Origin: Agromyces cerinus subsp. cerinus
GTDB taxonomy: Bacteria > Actinomycetota > Actinomycetes > Actinomycetales > Microbacteriaceae
NCBI RefSeq assembly: GCF_900142065.1
Contig: NZ_FSRJ01000003.1
Span: 620,001 to 684,000, forward strand
DNA: 64,000 nt
Reading direction: 5' to 3'
A program made the position numbers and the translations under genes. The notes beneath the pieces are model-generated. The model ran no database searches. It worked only from the letters and a program-made list of their open reading frames with translations, and had not been told where the DNA came from. This document shows, piece after piece, positions 15,555 to 24,810 of this stretch (positions are counted from its first letter, which is position 1; the number at the start of each line of letters is the position of its first letter).

Positions 15555-16903
15555 TGTCCGCCTACCTCCTGGTCAGTCGTTCCGCCGAGTATGAGACTCG
15601 TCTACAGGCTCTGCTCGGTGAACGGCTCGCCGTGATCCCGGGGGAGTTCCTCACCTTCGGCCCCGACTCGGTCGTGAGCCGGGTAGCGGGCAGCCCGCGC
15701 ATCGCACTGCTCGGGCCGGTGCTCAACTACGAGGAGACCCGAGGGCTCGTCGAAGCGCTCACGGCGAAGCATCCGGATCTCGGGCTCATCGTGGTCCGTG
15801 AACAGCGATCGGACCTCGAGGACTGGGTCGACGAGCTCGCCCTTCACGCGGTACTGAGCCCCGACGCCGGCGACGACACCACGATCAGGCTGCTCGATCG
15901 GCTCGCCGGTTGGCTCGTCGAGAACGGACGGGCGACCGCGAGCGACTTCGACGCGCCGGCGGCGCTGGAGATCGACGAGGAGATCCTCGGGGTGCTCGAT
16001 GTCGGCCTCGAGACCGTCGTCGATGCCCCGTCGCCGGTCGCCGAGGAGCCCTCGCCGGTCGTTGTGGAGGCGGAACCCGAGCCCGAGGCGCCGGAATGGG
16101 AGTTCCCGCCGCTCGATGCCGGTACGCCCACCGAAGCGATCGCCGTCGTCGCGCCGAAGGGTGGTCAGGGCAAGACCACGATCGCCATCAATCTCGCGAC
16201 CGGCCTCGCCGAGGTCGCACCCAACTCCGTCGTGCTCGTCGACGCCGACCTGCAGTTCGGCGACATCACCGCAGCTCTCGCGCTCTCGCCCGCACGTACG
16301 ATCGTCGATGCGGTCGCCGACGCCGCGGCCGATGAACTCGTGCTGAAGACGACGCTCACCCACCACGAGGACGGATTCTTCGTGGTGGCGAGTGCGCCGT
16401 CTCCGGAGTTCGGCGACCAGGTGTCGCCTCGTGCGCTCGCGCAGCTCATCGACCGGCTCCGCTCGGCGTTCCGCTACGTGATCATCGACACGACGCCAGG
16501 TCTCGGCGAGCACACGCTGGTGACGCTCGAGCACGTCACCGACGCCGTCTTCGTCACGGTCATGGGTGTGCCGAGCCTGCGTGCGATGCGCACCGAGTTC
16601 GAATTGCTCACCAGGCTCGGCCTCATGCCGGGCAACCGGCACATCGTGGTCAATCAGACCGACAAGAACAGTGGGCTCACGACGAAGGACGTCGAGAGTA
16701 TCCTCGGAGCCCCCGTCGACTTCGAGGTGCCGAAGTCGTCGGCGGTGCTCCTGGCATCGAACCGCGGTGTGCCGCTCATCCACGACGATGTGCGAGACCC
16801 CGCAGCGAAGGCGATCCGTTCGATCGTGCTTCGCATCGCGCCGGAGGCATTCCCGAAGCGCAGCAGGATCCAGAGAAGGCGGCGATCGAATGAACCTGAA
16901 TGA
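15554..16903 (+). CDS. tadZ: TadZ/CpaE-like ParA-type ATPase
   Basis: A 449-aa protein. The N-terminal ~120 residues resemble an atypical receiver domain, followed by an acidic Pro/Glu-rich linker. The MinD/ParA ATPase begins at residue ~195 with the deviant Walker A PKGGQGKTTIA, then VDADLQFGD and the switch DTTPGLGEHTL. TadZ places the pilus machinery in the cell. GTG 15554 gives the family start SAYLLVSRS and overlaps the cpaB stop. The C-terminus is basic and overlaps tadA by 14 bp. Confidence 0.9.
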   Translation: MSAYLLVSRSAEYETRLQALLGERLAVIPGEFLTFGPDSVVSRVAGSPRIALLGPVLNYEETRGLVEALTAKHPDLGLIVVREQRSDLEDWVDELALHAVLSPDAGDDTTIRLLDRLAGWLVENGRATASDFDAPAALEIDEEILGVLDVGLETVVDAPSPVAEEPSPVVVEAEPEPEAPEWEFPPLDAGTPTEAIAVVAPKGGQGKTTIAINLATGLAEVAPNSVVLVDADLQFGDITAALALSPARTIVDAVADAAADELVLKTTLTHHEDGFFVVASAPSPEFGDQVSPRALAQLIDRLRSAFRYVIIDTTPGLGEHTLVTLEHVTDAVFVTVMGVPSLRAMRTEFELLTRLGLMPGNRHIVVNQTDKNSGLTTKDVESILGAPVDFEVPKSSAVLLASNRGVPLIHDDVRDPAAKAIRSIVLRIAPEAFPKRSRIQRRRRSNEPE

Positions 16904-18419
16904 TCGGCTGAACGCCCTTCGCAATGCAGAGGAGCGCGTTGCCTCCGAACCGGAGCGTGCGGCGGCCTACCCCAGCCCACCCGACACGGCCGCAGCGCCT
17001 CCGGAGCAGACCCCGGTGGTCGCCACCCCAGTGGATCCGGTCGCCCAAGCCGACCCTCGGGGCGCCAACGCGTTCGTGTCATCCCAACCAGCCTCGGCGC
17101 AACTGCGACGCCCGGCGCCGGCCGTCGACCCGCTGGCGGAGACGAAGGAGAAGGCCGCTCAAGAGCTCTTCGGGCGGATCGGGTCGCGACTCAACGATTC
17201 CTCGTTGACCGAGGAGCAACTGCATCAACTCGCTCGGCACGAACTCTCCGAGATCGTCGCCGCGGAACAGCTCGCCCTGACGACCGCGGAGCGGAACAGG
17301 CTCATCGACGACATCGGCGCCGACGTGCTCGGCTACGGGCCGCTCGAGCCACTGCTCGACGACGAGTCCGTCAGCGAGATCATGGTCAATCGTCATGACC
17401 AGATCTACGTCGAACGCTACGGCCGGCTCCAGGAGACGCCGTACCGGTTCACCGGTGAACCGCAATTGCGGCGAGTGATCGAACGGATCGTGTCCAGGGT
17501 CGGTCGACGCATCGACGAGGCATCGCCGCTCGTCGACGCTCGACTCGAAGACGGCTCGCGTGTGAACGCCATCATCCCTCCGCTCGCGGTCGACGGCTCG
17601 TCGCTCACGATCCGGAAGTTCGCGGGCACCCCGTACACCGTCGACGACCTCATCAGGTTCGGAACCCTGACGCGCGAAGCCGCGACGGTTCTCGACGCCG
17701 CGGTGCGGGCGAAGCTCAACATCCTGGTCTCAGGAGGAACGGGCACCGGAAAGACGACCCTGCTGAACGTGCTGTCGGCGTTCATCCCCGGGGATGAACG
17801 GATCGTGACGATCGAGGATGCGGTCGAACTCCAGCTCCAGCAGGAGCACGTCGTGCGCCTCGAGTCGCGACCGCCGAACATCGAGGGCCGTGGCGAGATC
17901 ACCATTCGCGACCTGGTGCGCAACTCCCTTCGCATGCGCCCCGACCGCATCGTCGTCGGCGAGGTTCGTGGAGCCGAATCCCTCGACATGCTGCAGGCGA
18001 TGAACACCGGTCATGAGGGCTCCATCTCGACGCTCCACGCCAACGCACCGCGTGACGCGATCGCGCGCATGGAGACGCTCGTGCTCATGGCGGGCATGGA
18101 ACTGCCGCTTCGCGCGATCCGCGAGCAGATCGCCTCGGCGATCGACATCATCGTGCAGATCACCCGCCACAAGGACGGCGTCCGCCGCATCACCGCGATC
18201 ACCGAAGTGCACGGGATGGAGGGTGACGTCATCACACTGCAGGACGCGTTCGCGTTCGACTACTCGGCCGGCTACGACGACGAGGGCCGGTTGAAGGGGA
18301 CCATCGAGCCGACCGGTGTCCGGCCGCGCTTCGCCGAACGGATCGCGGACCAGGGGATCGCGCTACCGATCGCGCTCTTCCAGGTGCAGCATCGCGAAAT
18401 GCTCGGAGAGATCCGGTGA
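16890..18419 (+). CDS. tadA: TadA/CpaF secretion ATPase
   Basis: A 509-aa traffic ATPase that powers Tad pilus assembly at the cytoplasmic membrane. After a Pro/Ala-rich N-terminus (~residues 25-75) come the N-terminal domain (YGPLEPLLDDESVSEIMVN), Walker A GGTGTGKTT (~281), the Asp box (TIEDAVELQL), Walker B RPDRIVVGEVRG and the His box (GHEGSISTLHAN). All catalytic residues appear intact. ATG 16890 lies within the tadZ end; the frame is open further upstream, but that part is a shadow of tadZ. The stop overlaps the tadB GTG in GTGA. Confidence 0.94.
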   Translation: MNLNDRLNALRNAEERVASEPERAAAYPSPPDTAAAPPEQTPVVATPVDPVAQADPRGANAFVSSQPASAQLRRPAPAVDPLAETKEKAAQELFGRIGSRLNDSSLTEEQLHQLARHELSEIVAAEQLALTTAERNRLIDDIGADVLGYGPLEPLLDDESVSEIMVNRHDQIYVERYGRLQETPYRFTGEPQLRRVIERIVSRVGRRIDEASPLVDARLEDGSRVNAIIPPLAVDGSSLTIRKFAGTPYTVDDLIRFGTLTREAATVLDAAVRAKLNILVSGGTGTGKTTLLNVLSAFIPGDERIVTIEDAVELQLQQEHVVRLESRPPNIEGRGEITIRDLVRNSLRMRPDRIVVGEVRGAESLDMLQAMNTGHEGSISTLHANAPRDAIARMETLVLMAGMELPLRAIREQIASAIDIIVQITRHKDGVRRITAITEVHGMEGDVITLQDAFAFDYSAGYDDEGRLKGTIEPTGVRPRFAERIADQGIALPIALFQVQHREMLGEIR

Positions 18420-19372
18420 CTCCGCTCATCTTGATCCTCGGCATCAGCACCGTGCTGCTCGCCGGCCTGGTCGCGGTCTTCTTCGTGTTCGCACCACCCG
18501 CACCCCGCGTTGCACGCGATCGTCGGAGCGCCCCGGGGGTGGAACACGTCTCCGCGCTCACCCGCATCACCGATCGCACCGTTGGAGCGCTCGACTCGGT
18601 CGCTTCCCGTCGCAAGTCGCGCTTCTTCGGGCAGGAGGAACTCGAACTCGCCGGCGTGCAGTCGGAGCCGTCGGGCTTCCTCGTGCTCGTGACCTCGGCG
18701 GCGGCCGTTCTCGCGCTGGTGGGGGCATTGCTCGGCCTGGCCAACGGGTCGTCGGTCGTCCTCGCGCTGCTGTTCGCAGCGCTCACTCCGGTCCTGGCCA
18801 AGGTCGTCCTCGTCATGCGAACGGCGAAACGTCGTGCGAAGTTCGCCGAGCAGATCGACGACATGGTGCAGATGATCGCGGGCGGTCTGCGGGCGGGGCA
18901 TGGTCTCAGCCGTTCGATCACCGCTGTCGCGACGGAATCCGACTCACCCATGCGCGAGGAACTCGCACGAGTCGTGAATGAGACGCGTTTGGGGCGACCG
19001 CTGTCGGATTCGCTCCTGACGACGGCCGCTCGCATGCGGAGCCCCGACTTCGAATGGATCGCTCAGGCGATCGCCATCAACCAGGAGACCGGCGGCAACC
19101 TCGCGGAGGTGCTCGACCAGGTCGGCAAGACGATCCGCGACCGCAACGAGATCCGGCGGCAGGTGAGCGCGCTGTCGGCTGAAGGCCGTCTCTCGGCGAT
19201 CATTCTCGTGGCACTGCCGATCGCGGTGTTCCTGCTCCTGATGGCCACACGCCCGAGCTACATGAGCGTGCTGTTCGAGACCGTGCTGGGCCTGATCTCG
19301 CTCGTCATCGCCGTGCTGCTGCTGATCGTCGGCATGATCTGGATCTCGTTCACGGTGAAGGTGAAGTTCTGA
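18416..19372 (+). CDS. tadB: TadB, type II secretion F-domain membrane protein
   Basis: A 318-aa platform protein. An N-terminal helix, two central helices near residues 95-135, the T2SSF domain (QIDDMVQMIAGGLRAGHGLSRSI to the NQETGGNLAEVLDQVGKTIRDR signature) and two C-terminal helices are visible. It should pair with TadC to anchor the TadA ATPase and extrude pilin. The start codon GTG 18416 shares GTGA with the tadA stop. Confidence 0.92.
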   Translation: MTPLILILGISTVLLAGLVAVFFVFAPPAPRVARDRRSAPGVEHVSALTRITDRTVGALDSVASRRKSRFFGQEELELAGVQSEPSGFLVLVTSAAAVLALVGALLGLANGSSVVLALLFAALTPVLAKVVLVMRTAKRRAKFAEQIDDMVQMIAGGLRAGHGLSRSITAVATESDSPMREELARVVNETRLGRPLSDSLLTTAARMRSPDFEWIAQAIAINQETGGNLAEVLDQVGKTIRDRNEIRRQVSALSAEGRLSAIILVALPIAVFLLLMATRPSYMSVLFETVLGLISLVIAVLLLIVGMIWISFTVKVKF

Positions 19373-19373
19373 G

Positions 19374-20255
19374 ATGCCCGTATTCATCATGGTCGTCGGA
19401 TTGCTCAGTGCGGCGGCGTTCGGGGTGTTCGTCTTCTTGCTGTTCCCGTCGACGACGAAGGCGCCAGTGCCCGCGGCCGAGGCCTCCGAGATCGAGCAGC
19501 CGAGCGCGGTTCCGGTGCAGCAGTCGACGATCGGCACGAGGTTCGTCGCTGCCGCCCCGAAGGGCTACATCGCGTGGATCGAGCGCCAGATCCTGCACGC
19601 TGGCAGACCTGGAGGATGGACGGTCGCGCGCATTCTCGCGTGGAAGGTCGTGCTGACGCTCATCGCCGTGGTCTTCGGGTGGATGTTCGTCGTGTCGGGA
19701 GGCGTGGAGCCGTTCAAGGTGCTCGTCGCCGTCGTGCTCGTTGCGATCGCGTTCGCCCTGCCCGATGTGCTCATCAACAGCAGGGCCCACGATCGCCAGA
19801 CTGCGATCAACAATGCGCTGCCCGACACGCTCGATCAGATGACGATCGCCGTCGAGGCGGGCCTCGGATTCGATGCGGCGATGGCGAAGTCCGCTCGAAA
19901 CGGCAAGGGCCCCCTGGCCGAAGAACTGATCCGGGTGCTGCAGGACATGTCGATCGGTCGAACACGACGCGACGCCTTCCTGGAGCTCGACCACCGAACG
20001 AACTCGGCGGATCTGAAGCGGTTCGTCCGAGCCGTGGTGCAGGCCGACGCCTACGGCATCGCACTCGGCGACGTGCTGCGAGTGCAGGCCGGCGAGATGC
20101 GACTGAAGCGTCGTCAGCGGGCCGAAGAGCAGGCGCAGAAGGTCACCGTCAAGATCCTCTTCCCGCTCATCTTCTGCCTACTGCCGGTGCTGCTCATCGT
20201 CGTCATGGCGCCCGCGGTCATCGGGATCATGGACGCGTTCAGCCAGGTCCGGTGA
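19374..20255 (+). CDS. tadC: TadC, type II secretion F-domain membrane protein
   Basis: A 293-aa companion of TadB, one base after its stop (TGAGATG). The T2SSF domain is seen as PDTLDQMTIAVEAGLGFDAAM and AYGIALGDVLRVQAGEMRLKRRQRAEEQAQK, with a final helix pair (ILFPLIFCLLPVLLIVVMAPAV). It is the last tad gene. Its last 78 bp overlap the antisense end of the HTTM gene. Confidence 0.92.
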   Translation: MPVFIMVVGLLSAAAFGVFVFLLFPSTTKAPVPAAEASEIEQPSAVPVQQSTIGTRFVAAAPKGYIAWIERQILHAGRPGGWTVARILAWKVVLTLIAVVFGWMFVVSGGVEPFKVLVAVVLVAIAFALPDVLINSRAHDRQTAINNALPDTLDQMTIAVEAGLGFDAAMAKSARNGKGPLAEELIRVLQDMSIGRTRRDAFLELDHRTNSADLKRFVRAVVQADAYGIALGDVLRVQAGEMRLKRRQRAEEQAQKVTVKILFPLIFCLLPVLLIVVMAPAVIGIMDAFSQVR

Positions 20256-21041
20256 ATCCGCAGGTGCCTCGGAGACGCCGCTGCTTCGGCGGAGCTGCGG
20301 GCGGAACAGGAAGAGCGGATACAGCGACACGCACATGATCGCGAACGCGATGAGTGCGAACGTCTCGTTGTTCATGAGCACCACGATCGAAATATGGAGG
20401 CCGACGCCGAGCAGCGCCGCCAGCCGGCGACTCGCGGGAAACCAGAGACCGATCGCGATGATGAGCTCGACGACGACGGTGAGCACGGCAGCAGTGAAGA
20501 AGAGCTGCCACGGGAGGGTGATCCACACCCATTTCGAGAGTGGGGCGCCGGTGATGAACGTCGGGTTCATCTTGCTCACGGCTGAGAAGAAGTACAGGAC
20601 CGAGAGCTGACTCATCATGAGCAACTGCGGCCACCAGGGCACGGTGGCATGGTGGCGCCGAGTGACGGACCAGGTCGAGTCCGAGCGCGCGAACACGAGA
20701 TACGCCATCAGCAGCGTGGCGAGCCACCGGTGGCTGCTGTATGCCTGCTGGTCGGCGAGCAGGACTGTCGCATTCAGCACGACGGTCAGGATGGCCCCAG
20801 GTGCCGTCATCCAGCCGATCGCCACCGCGATCCCCGCCGCGATGGCGAGCACGAGGCCGGCGATCAGCCATGGCAGCTCGAGCGCGGGCAGGCCCGTGAA
20901 GACGGGCGCGGCAAGATAGCCGGCCGAGACGCGTTCCAAGATGGTGAACGCCTCGATCGCATTGAGGATCGTGGCGATGCCGAGCCCGATTCTGGCGATG
21001 GCCACCGGGCGTGCGTCGGTTCGGATGTCGATCAGTCGCAT
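20178..21041 (-). CDS. HTTM-domain membrane protein
   Basis: A 287-aa multi-helix protein resembling the HTTM family (membrane part of vitamin-K-dependent gamma-carboxylase-like proteins). Visible are six to eight hydrophobic segments, the conserved SHRWLATLLMAYLVFARSDS region, and QLSVLYFFSAVSKMNPTFITG, a family signature. ATG 21041 is preferred; it overlaps the upstream gene's stop by 10 bp, so the two are co-transcribed. The last ~25 residues are charged and lie antisense to the tadC 3' end, so the true C-terminus may differ in relatives. The substrate is unknown. Confidence 0.78.
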   Translation of the reverse strand: MRLIDIRTDARPVAIARIGLGIATILNAIEAFTILERVSAGYLAAPVFTGLPALELPWLIAGLVLAIAAGIAVAIGWMTAPGAILTVVLNATVLLADQQAYSSHRWLATLLMAYLVFARSDSTWSVTRRHHATVPWWPQLLMMSQLSVLYFFSAVSKMNPTFITGAPLSKWVWITLPWQLFFTAAVLTVVVELIIAIGLWFPASRRLAALLGVGLHISIVVLMNNETFALIAFAIMCVSLYPLFLFRPQLRRSSGVSEAPADSPDLAERVHDPDDRGRHDDDEQHRQ

Positions 21042-21421
21042 TCGATGCTCCGAACTCGGCCCGACTGCTCCACCCGCACGCTCACCGCAGCGGCGTCTGC
21101 CTCGCAGATCGCCTCCGGAAGCGACGGCAGCCAATCGATCTCCGGTCGATTCTTCGCGACGATCCGGTCGAGGTCGACGACCGGGTGTTCGACTCCGTCG
21201 GCATCGACGGTGATCGCCGTGACGCCGCCGAGCGCCGAGTACATCTGGAATCCGAACTCCTGCGGAGGTGGTTGGAGCAGCGCGACGAGCGGGAGTGCGA
21301 TCTGGAGGCAGATCACGGCGCAGATCGCGATGGTTCCGATCGTGCCACCCGGTCGCCGGCCGGACGATATAGCCGTGCGGCCGGTCGCACCGGCGTCGGC
21401 TTCGTCGTCAGGGGTGCCCAC
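21032..21421 (-). CDS. Hypothetical membrane protein paired with HTTM
   Basis: A 129-aa protein with one helix (TIAICAVICLQIALPLVALL) and an exported C-terminal part with two cysteines (EAICEA, SIECD). The segment QEFGFQMYSALGG resembles the small partners often found beside HTTM genes. GTG 21421 is 6 bp after TAGCGT (reverse strand 21433-21428), a leaderless pattern. It overlaps the HTTM start and probably works with it. I do not recognise a named family. Confidence 0.72.
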   Translation of the reverse strand: MGTPDDEADAGATGRTAISSGRRPGGTIGTIAICAVICLQIALPLVALLQPPPQEFGFQMYSALGGVTAITVDADGVEHPVVDLDRIVAKNRPEIDWLPSLPEAICEADAAAVSVRVEQSGRVRSIECD

Positions 21422-21590
21422 GCTCTCACGCTAGGGCTTTCCCCGCCCGGCACCAATGCCCGCGTTGGTGGGCCAACCGAGAGGAGCGAGACGGGCCGCG
21501 GCCGAGAGGGCAACCGATGACTCCGACCAGTCCTGCTCCCGGGGTCGCGGCCGCCCTCGCTAGGCTGAGCACAGACCGAGGGGAGGCGGC

Positions 21591-22643
21591 ATGGCGGAGC
21601 CTGAGCCCCCCGAGCCCGACCGCCCCGGAACCTGGCGACCCGACGTGCTCGGCGCGGGGTTTGAGCAGCTCACCCTGCCTCTCGGCACCGACAATCAGGG
21701 TGAGGTCGTGGCCACCCTCGTGCGGCACCGGCCTCCGTGGCGCCTCCGGCTCACGCGAGGCGCGGCATCCGGAGCCGATGTGCTCTACGTGCACGGCTGG
21801 AGCGACTATTTCTTCAACCCCGGCCTCGCCGAGTACTGGTCGAACGCCGGCGCGCGGTTCTACGCGCTCGACCTGCGCAAGTACGGACGGAGCCTGCGCC
21901 CCGGCCAGACGCCCGGGTTCATCACCGACCTCGCCGACTACGACGCCGACATCGCCGCTGCGCTCGCCGCGATGGGCCACGGTGCGCCCGACGGATCCGA
22001 TGGCGGGGATGCCGCGGCGAGGGGCAGCAACGGGCGACCGCTCATCCTGCTCGGCCACTCGACCGGCGGGCTCACGCTCAGCCTCTGGGCCGCGCGGCAC
22101 CCCGGGCGTGCCGCAGCGCTCGTGCTCAACAGCCCGTGGCTCGAGTTCCAGGCGAGCAGGGTGGGGCGCGAGGCGCTCGCGCCGGTCATCGGCTGGGGTG
22201 CCAAGGTGAATCCGCTCGCCCCGCTGCCGAACGTCGACCTGGGCTTCTACACGCGCACGGTCGCGAAGGAGCAGGAGGGCGAGTGGGAGTACAACCACGA
22301 CTGGCGGCCCGACCGTGGGTTCACGGTGCATCCGGCCTGGCTGAACGCCGTGCTCGCCGGGCACGCCACGGTCGCCTCGCGCGTCGACGTGGGCGCCCCG
22401 GTGCTGACGCTGCTCTCGAAGCGGTCGACGCTGCAGGCGCGGTGGGACCCGGCGATGGCGTCGAGCGACATCGTGCTCGTGGTCGACGAGGTCGCCGAGC
22501 GCACGCTGCGGCTCAGCCAGGTCGGCGCCGTGGCACGCATCGACGGGGCGCTGCACGATGTGTTCCTGTCGCGAGCGCCCGTGCGTGAGGCCGCGTACGC
22601 CGCGATCACGCAGTGGCTGCGCGGCTACGGGCCCGCATCATGA
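21591..22643 (+). CDS. Alpha/beta hydrolase (serine aminopeptidase S33-like)
   Basis: A 350-aa hydrolase with the oxyanion segment YVHGWSDYFFNP, nucleophile elbow GHSTGG (~residue 158), and a late DGALHDVFLS histidine. This is the layout of lysophospholipase/monoacylglycerol-lipase-like proteins, but the substrate is unknown. An insertion of Gly/Asp/Ala residues sits just before the elbow. The start is supported by GAGGGGAGG before ATG 21591. The stop overlaps the next ATG in ATGA. Confidence 0.85.
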   Translation: MAEPEPPEPDRPGTWRPDVLGAGFEQLTLPLGTDNQGEVVATLVRHRPPWRLRLTRGAASGADVLYVHGWSDYFFNPGLAEYWSNAGARFYALDLRKYGRSLRPGQTPGFITDLADYDADIAAALAAMGHGAPDGSDGGDAAARGSNGRPLILLGHSTGGLTLSLWAARHPGRAAALVLNSPWLEFQASRVGREALAPVIGWGAKVNPLAPLPNVDLGFYTRTVAKEQEGEWEYNHDWRPDRGFTVHPAWLNAVLAGHATVASRVDVGAPVLTLLSKRSTLQARWDPAMASSDIVLVVDEVAERTLRLSQVGAVARIDGALHDVFLSRAPVREAAYAAITQWLRGYGPAS

Positions 22644-23104
22644 GCACAACCGGGATTTGGACCAGGCAGGGCAGCCTCCTCGTCGGACTGATGGCGTGGT
22701 TGGCGCTCGCCGGATTCGCAACAATCTGCAGCGGGGTCTGGCTGCGGGAGTCCTTCTGGCTGATGGACTATACGCTGCGGGCCGAAGCAGTCGCAGACGG
22801 CATGCCCTGGCTGATCCTCGGAGCTGCGCTCTCCGTCGTAACGTTCACCGGTGGACGCCTCGTGGGCGGACGGTGGTGGGACTCAGCTCTCGCCGTGGCA
22901 CCCGCGATCGTCGTCGTCGCCGTCGAACTGTTCACTGGGGTTGCGATGACCGCGATCGGACACGTGCTCTTCCTTCCGGCGGTCGCGATCGCGATGTTCG
23001 GGGCCGGGGGAGTCGTCCGTGCAACGGTCAGGAGGCTTGACCGACTTCCGGAGCCCGATCCGCCACGAACGGGCCCCTCAGGGCCGCCCGCTGGACCAAC
23101 ATGA
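22640..23104 (+). CDS. Hypothetical membrane protein
   Basis: A 154-aa protein with about four hydrophobic helices and a Pro-rich tail. No family is recognised. ATG 22640 overlaps the hydrolase stop in ATGA, so translation is coupled. Codon use looks slightly less GC-biased than its neighbours (for example ACAATCTGC near 22720), a weak hint of recent arrival. Confidence 0.65.
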   Translation: MSTTGIWTRQGSLLVGLMAWLALAGFATICSGVWLRESFWLMDYTLRAEAVADGMPWLILGAALSVVTFTGGRLVGGRWWDSALAVAPAIVVVAVELFTGVAMTAIGHVLFLPAVAIAMFGAGGVVRATVRRLDRLPEPDPPRTGPSGPPAGPT

Positions 23105-23153
23105 TCGTCTTCGCATCGATGATGTCGCGGCCGATGCGGCAGCGCGGGGCTCG

Positions 23154-23642
23154 CTAGCGGAAGTTGACGAACTGCAGGGCGACCTCGAGGTCCTTGCCCT
23201 TGAGCAGCGCCATCGTGGCCTGCAGGTCGTCGCGGCTCTTCGAGGAGACCCGCACCTCGTCGCCCTGCGTCTGGCTCTTCACGCTCTTCGGCGCCTCGTC
23301 GCGGATGATCTTGTTGATCTTCTTCGCGTTCTCGGAGTCGATGCCGGCCTTCATCGTGGTCTCGATGCGGAACTCCTTGCCCGACGGGAACGGCTCCCCG
23401 GCGTCGAGCGAACGCAGCGAGATGCCGCGCTTGATGAGCTTGGCCTCGTAGACCTCGAGGATCGCCTTCGCGCGCTCCTCGCTGTTGGCCTTGATCAGCA
23501 CCTTCTCGCCGGACTGCTCGATCGAGGCGCCGACGTTCTTGAAGTCGTAACGCTGCGCGACCTCTTTCTGCGCCTGGTGGAGGGCGTTGTCGGCCTCCAT
23601 CTGGTCGACCTTGGAAACGATGTCGAACGTTGCATCAGCCAT
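23154..23642 (-). CDS. YajQ family nucleotide-binding protein
   Basis: A 162-aa protein matching YajQ over its full length: [22 protein letters not shown] at the start, [12 protein letters not shown], and [32 protein letters not shown] at the end. Family members fold as two ferredoxin-like domains, and some bind cyclic di-GMP, nucleotides or RNA. The role in actinobacteria is unsettled. It stands alone, ATG 23642. Confidence 0.95.
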   Translation of the reverse strand: MADATFDIVSKVDQMEADNALHQAQKEVAQRYDFKNVGASIEQSGEKVLIKANSEERAKAILEVYEAKLIKRGISLRSLDAGEPFPSGKEFRIETTMKAGIDSENAKKINKIIRDEAPKSVKSQTQGDEVRVSSKSRDDLQATMALLKGKDLEVALQFVNFR

Positions 23643-23695
23643 GCCGCCCAGTGTACCGACGAGATCGAAACGGCGAGCGGATGCCGCGTGGCAGG

Positions 23696-23729
23696 GGTTT
23701 CGAGACGGCGCCGGCGCGCCTCCTCAACC
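23696..23729. repeat. Long variant of the dispersed repeat
   Basis: GGTTTCGAGACGGCGCC followed by GGCGCGCCTCCTCAACC: the ends GGTTTCGA and CTCAACC match the short repeat arrays, with a GC-rich centre that can base-pair. It lies between the divergent yajQ start and the lacI-type gene 3' end. Confidence 0.65.
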
Positions 23730-23740
23730 CGCAGAGGGGG

Positions 23741-24760
23741 TTACGCCGGCGGGCGGGCCGTCGACGAGCGCACGCGCAACTCGTAGGGCAGGGGAGTGGC
23801 GGCGGGCGTCGCGGCATCCGTCGTCGCCGGCTCGAGCTGGTCCATCAGGATCTCGACCGCCATCTCGCCCTGCACGCGGGGGAACTGCGCGACCGTCGTG
23901 AGGCCGAAGAAGTCGGAGAGGTCGTGGTCGTCGATGCCGGCGATCGAGACGTCGCGCGGCACGACGAGTCCGAGGTCGCGAGCCGCGAGGATCGAACCGA
24001 TGGCCATCTCGTCGGATGCCGCGAAGATCGCGGTGGGTCGGTCGTGCGGGGCGCCGAGCAGCTGCTTCGCGGCGTGGTACCCGCCGCGGATCGTGAAGTC
24101 GGCCGGTGCGAACAGTCGCGGGTCGACGTCGATGCCGGCGTCGCGGAGCGCGCCCTCGTAGCCGATGCGGCGATTCGTCGGCAGGTGGAAGTCCATGTCG
24201 AACTCGAGGTCGCCGCCGATGTGCGCGATGCGGGTGTGGCCGAGGCCGATGAGGTGCTCGGTCGCGAGCCGCGCGACCGAGACGTCGTCGATCGTGAGGG
24301 TGCGCACGCCGGGGATCGGGCCGCCGACGCCGACGAGCGGCTTGCCGAGCTCGTGCAGGCGCGCGACCTCGGGCTCGGTGAGTTCGAGGGAGACGGCGAT
24401 GACGGCGTCGACGCGCTGGCGCAGCAGGAAGTGTTCGAAGACGCTCGCCCGCTCGCGGCCGTCGCCCGAGAGGTTGTAGAGGGTCAGGTCGTAGCCGCTG
24501 CGGAGGAGGGACTGCTGGGCGCCCTCGAGCACCGAGGAGAAGAACCAGCGGTTCAGGAACGGCACGACGACGCCGATGTTGCGGGTGCGACCCGACGCGA
24601 GACTCGAGGCGTTGGAGGAGACGACGTAGCCGAGCCGTGCCGCGGCCTCTTCGACCTTCGCCTTTGATCCGGGGGAGACGTGGCCGCGGCCGCTGAGCGC
24701 GCGCGAGACCGTCGCGGTGGAGACTCCCGCGAGTCTCGCGACCTCTTCGATGCCGGCCAT
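23741..24760 (-). CDS. LacI family transcriptional regulator
   Basis: A 339-aa repressor. The N-terminal helix-turn-helix and hinge helix read EEVARLAGVSTATVSRALSG and LGYVVSSNASSLASGRT; the rest is a periplasmic-binding-protein-like effector domain (IFAASDEMAIG, VSIAGIDDHDLSDFFGLTTV). The effector is probably a sugar. The mal-type genes at 29-37 kb are a possible but unproven target. Two 20-bp direct repeats lie just upstream of the ATG at 24760. Confidence 0.92.
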   Translation of the reverse strand: MAGIEEVARLAGVSTATVSRALSGRGHVSPGSKAKVEEAAARLGYVVSSNASSLASGRTRNIGVVVPFLNRWFFSSVLEGAQQSLLRSGYDLTLYNLSGDGRERASVFEHFLLRQRVDAVIAVSLELTEPEVARLHELGKPLVGVGGPIPGVRTLTIDDVSVARLATEHLIGLGHTRIAHIGGDLEFDMDFHLPTNRRIGYEGALRDAGIDVDPRLFAPADFTIRGGYHAAKQLLGAPHDRPTAIFAASDEMAIGSILAARDLGLVVPRDVSIAGIDDHDLSDFFGLTTVAQFPRVQGEMAVEILMDQLEPATTDAATPAATPLPYELRVRSSTARPPA

Positions 24761-24769
24761 GGCTCCTCA

Positions 24770-24810
24770 TTCCCGGCGCTGCCGAGTCGTTTCCCGGCCG
24801 TGCCGAGTCA
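24770..24810. promoter_or_regulatory. Direct repeats upstream of the lacI-type gene
   Basis: TTCCCGGCGCTGCCGAGTCG (24770-24789) and TTCCCGGCCGTGCCGAGTCA (24791-24810) are offset by 21 bp, two DNA turns, between the start codon and a reverse-strand TAGGAT -10 box near 24820. They may be autoregulatory operators. Confidence 0.45.

Noticed and set aside
20178-20255. Possibility that the HTTM gene ends before tadC
   Set aside because: No earlier stop exists in that frame; the first stop is the TAG at 20180-20178, so the antisense overlap is kept although the tail may be non-functional.
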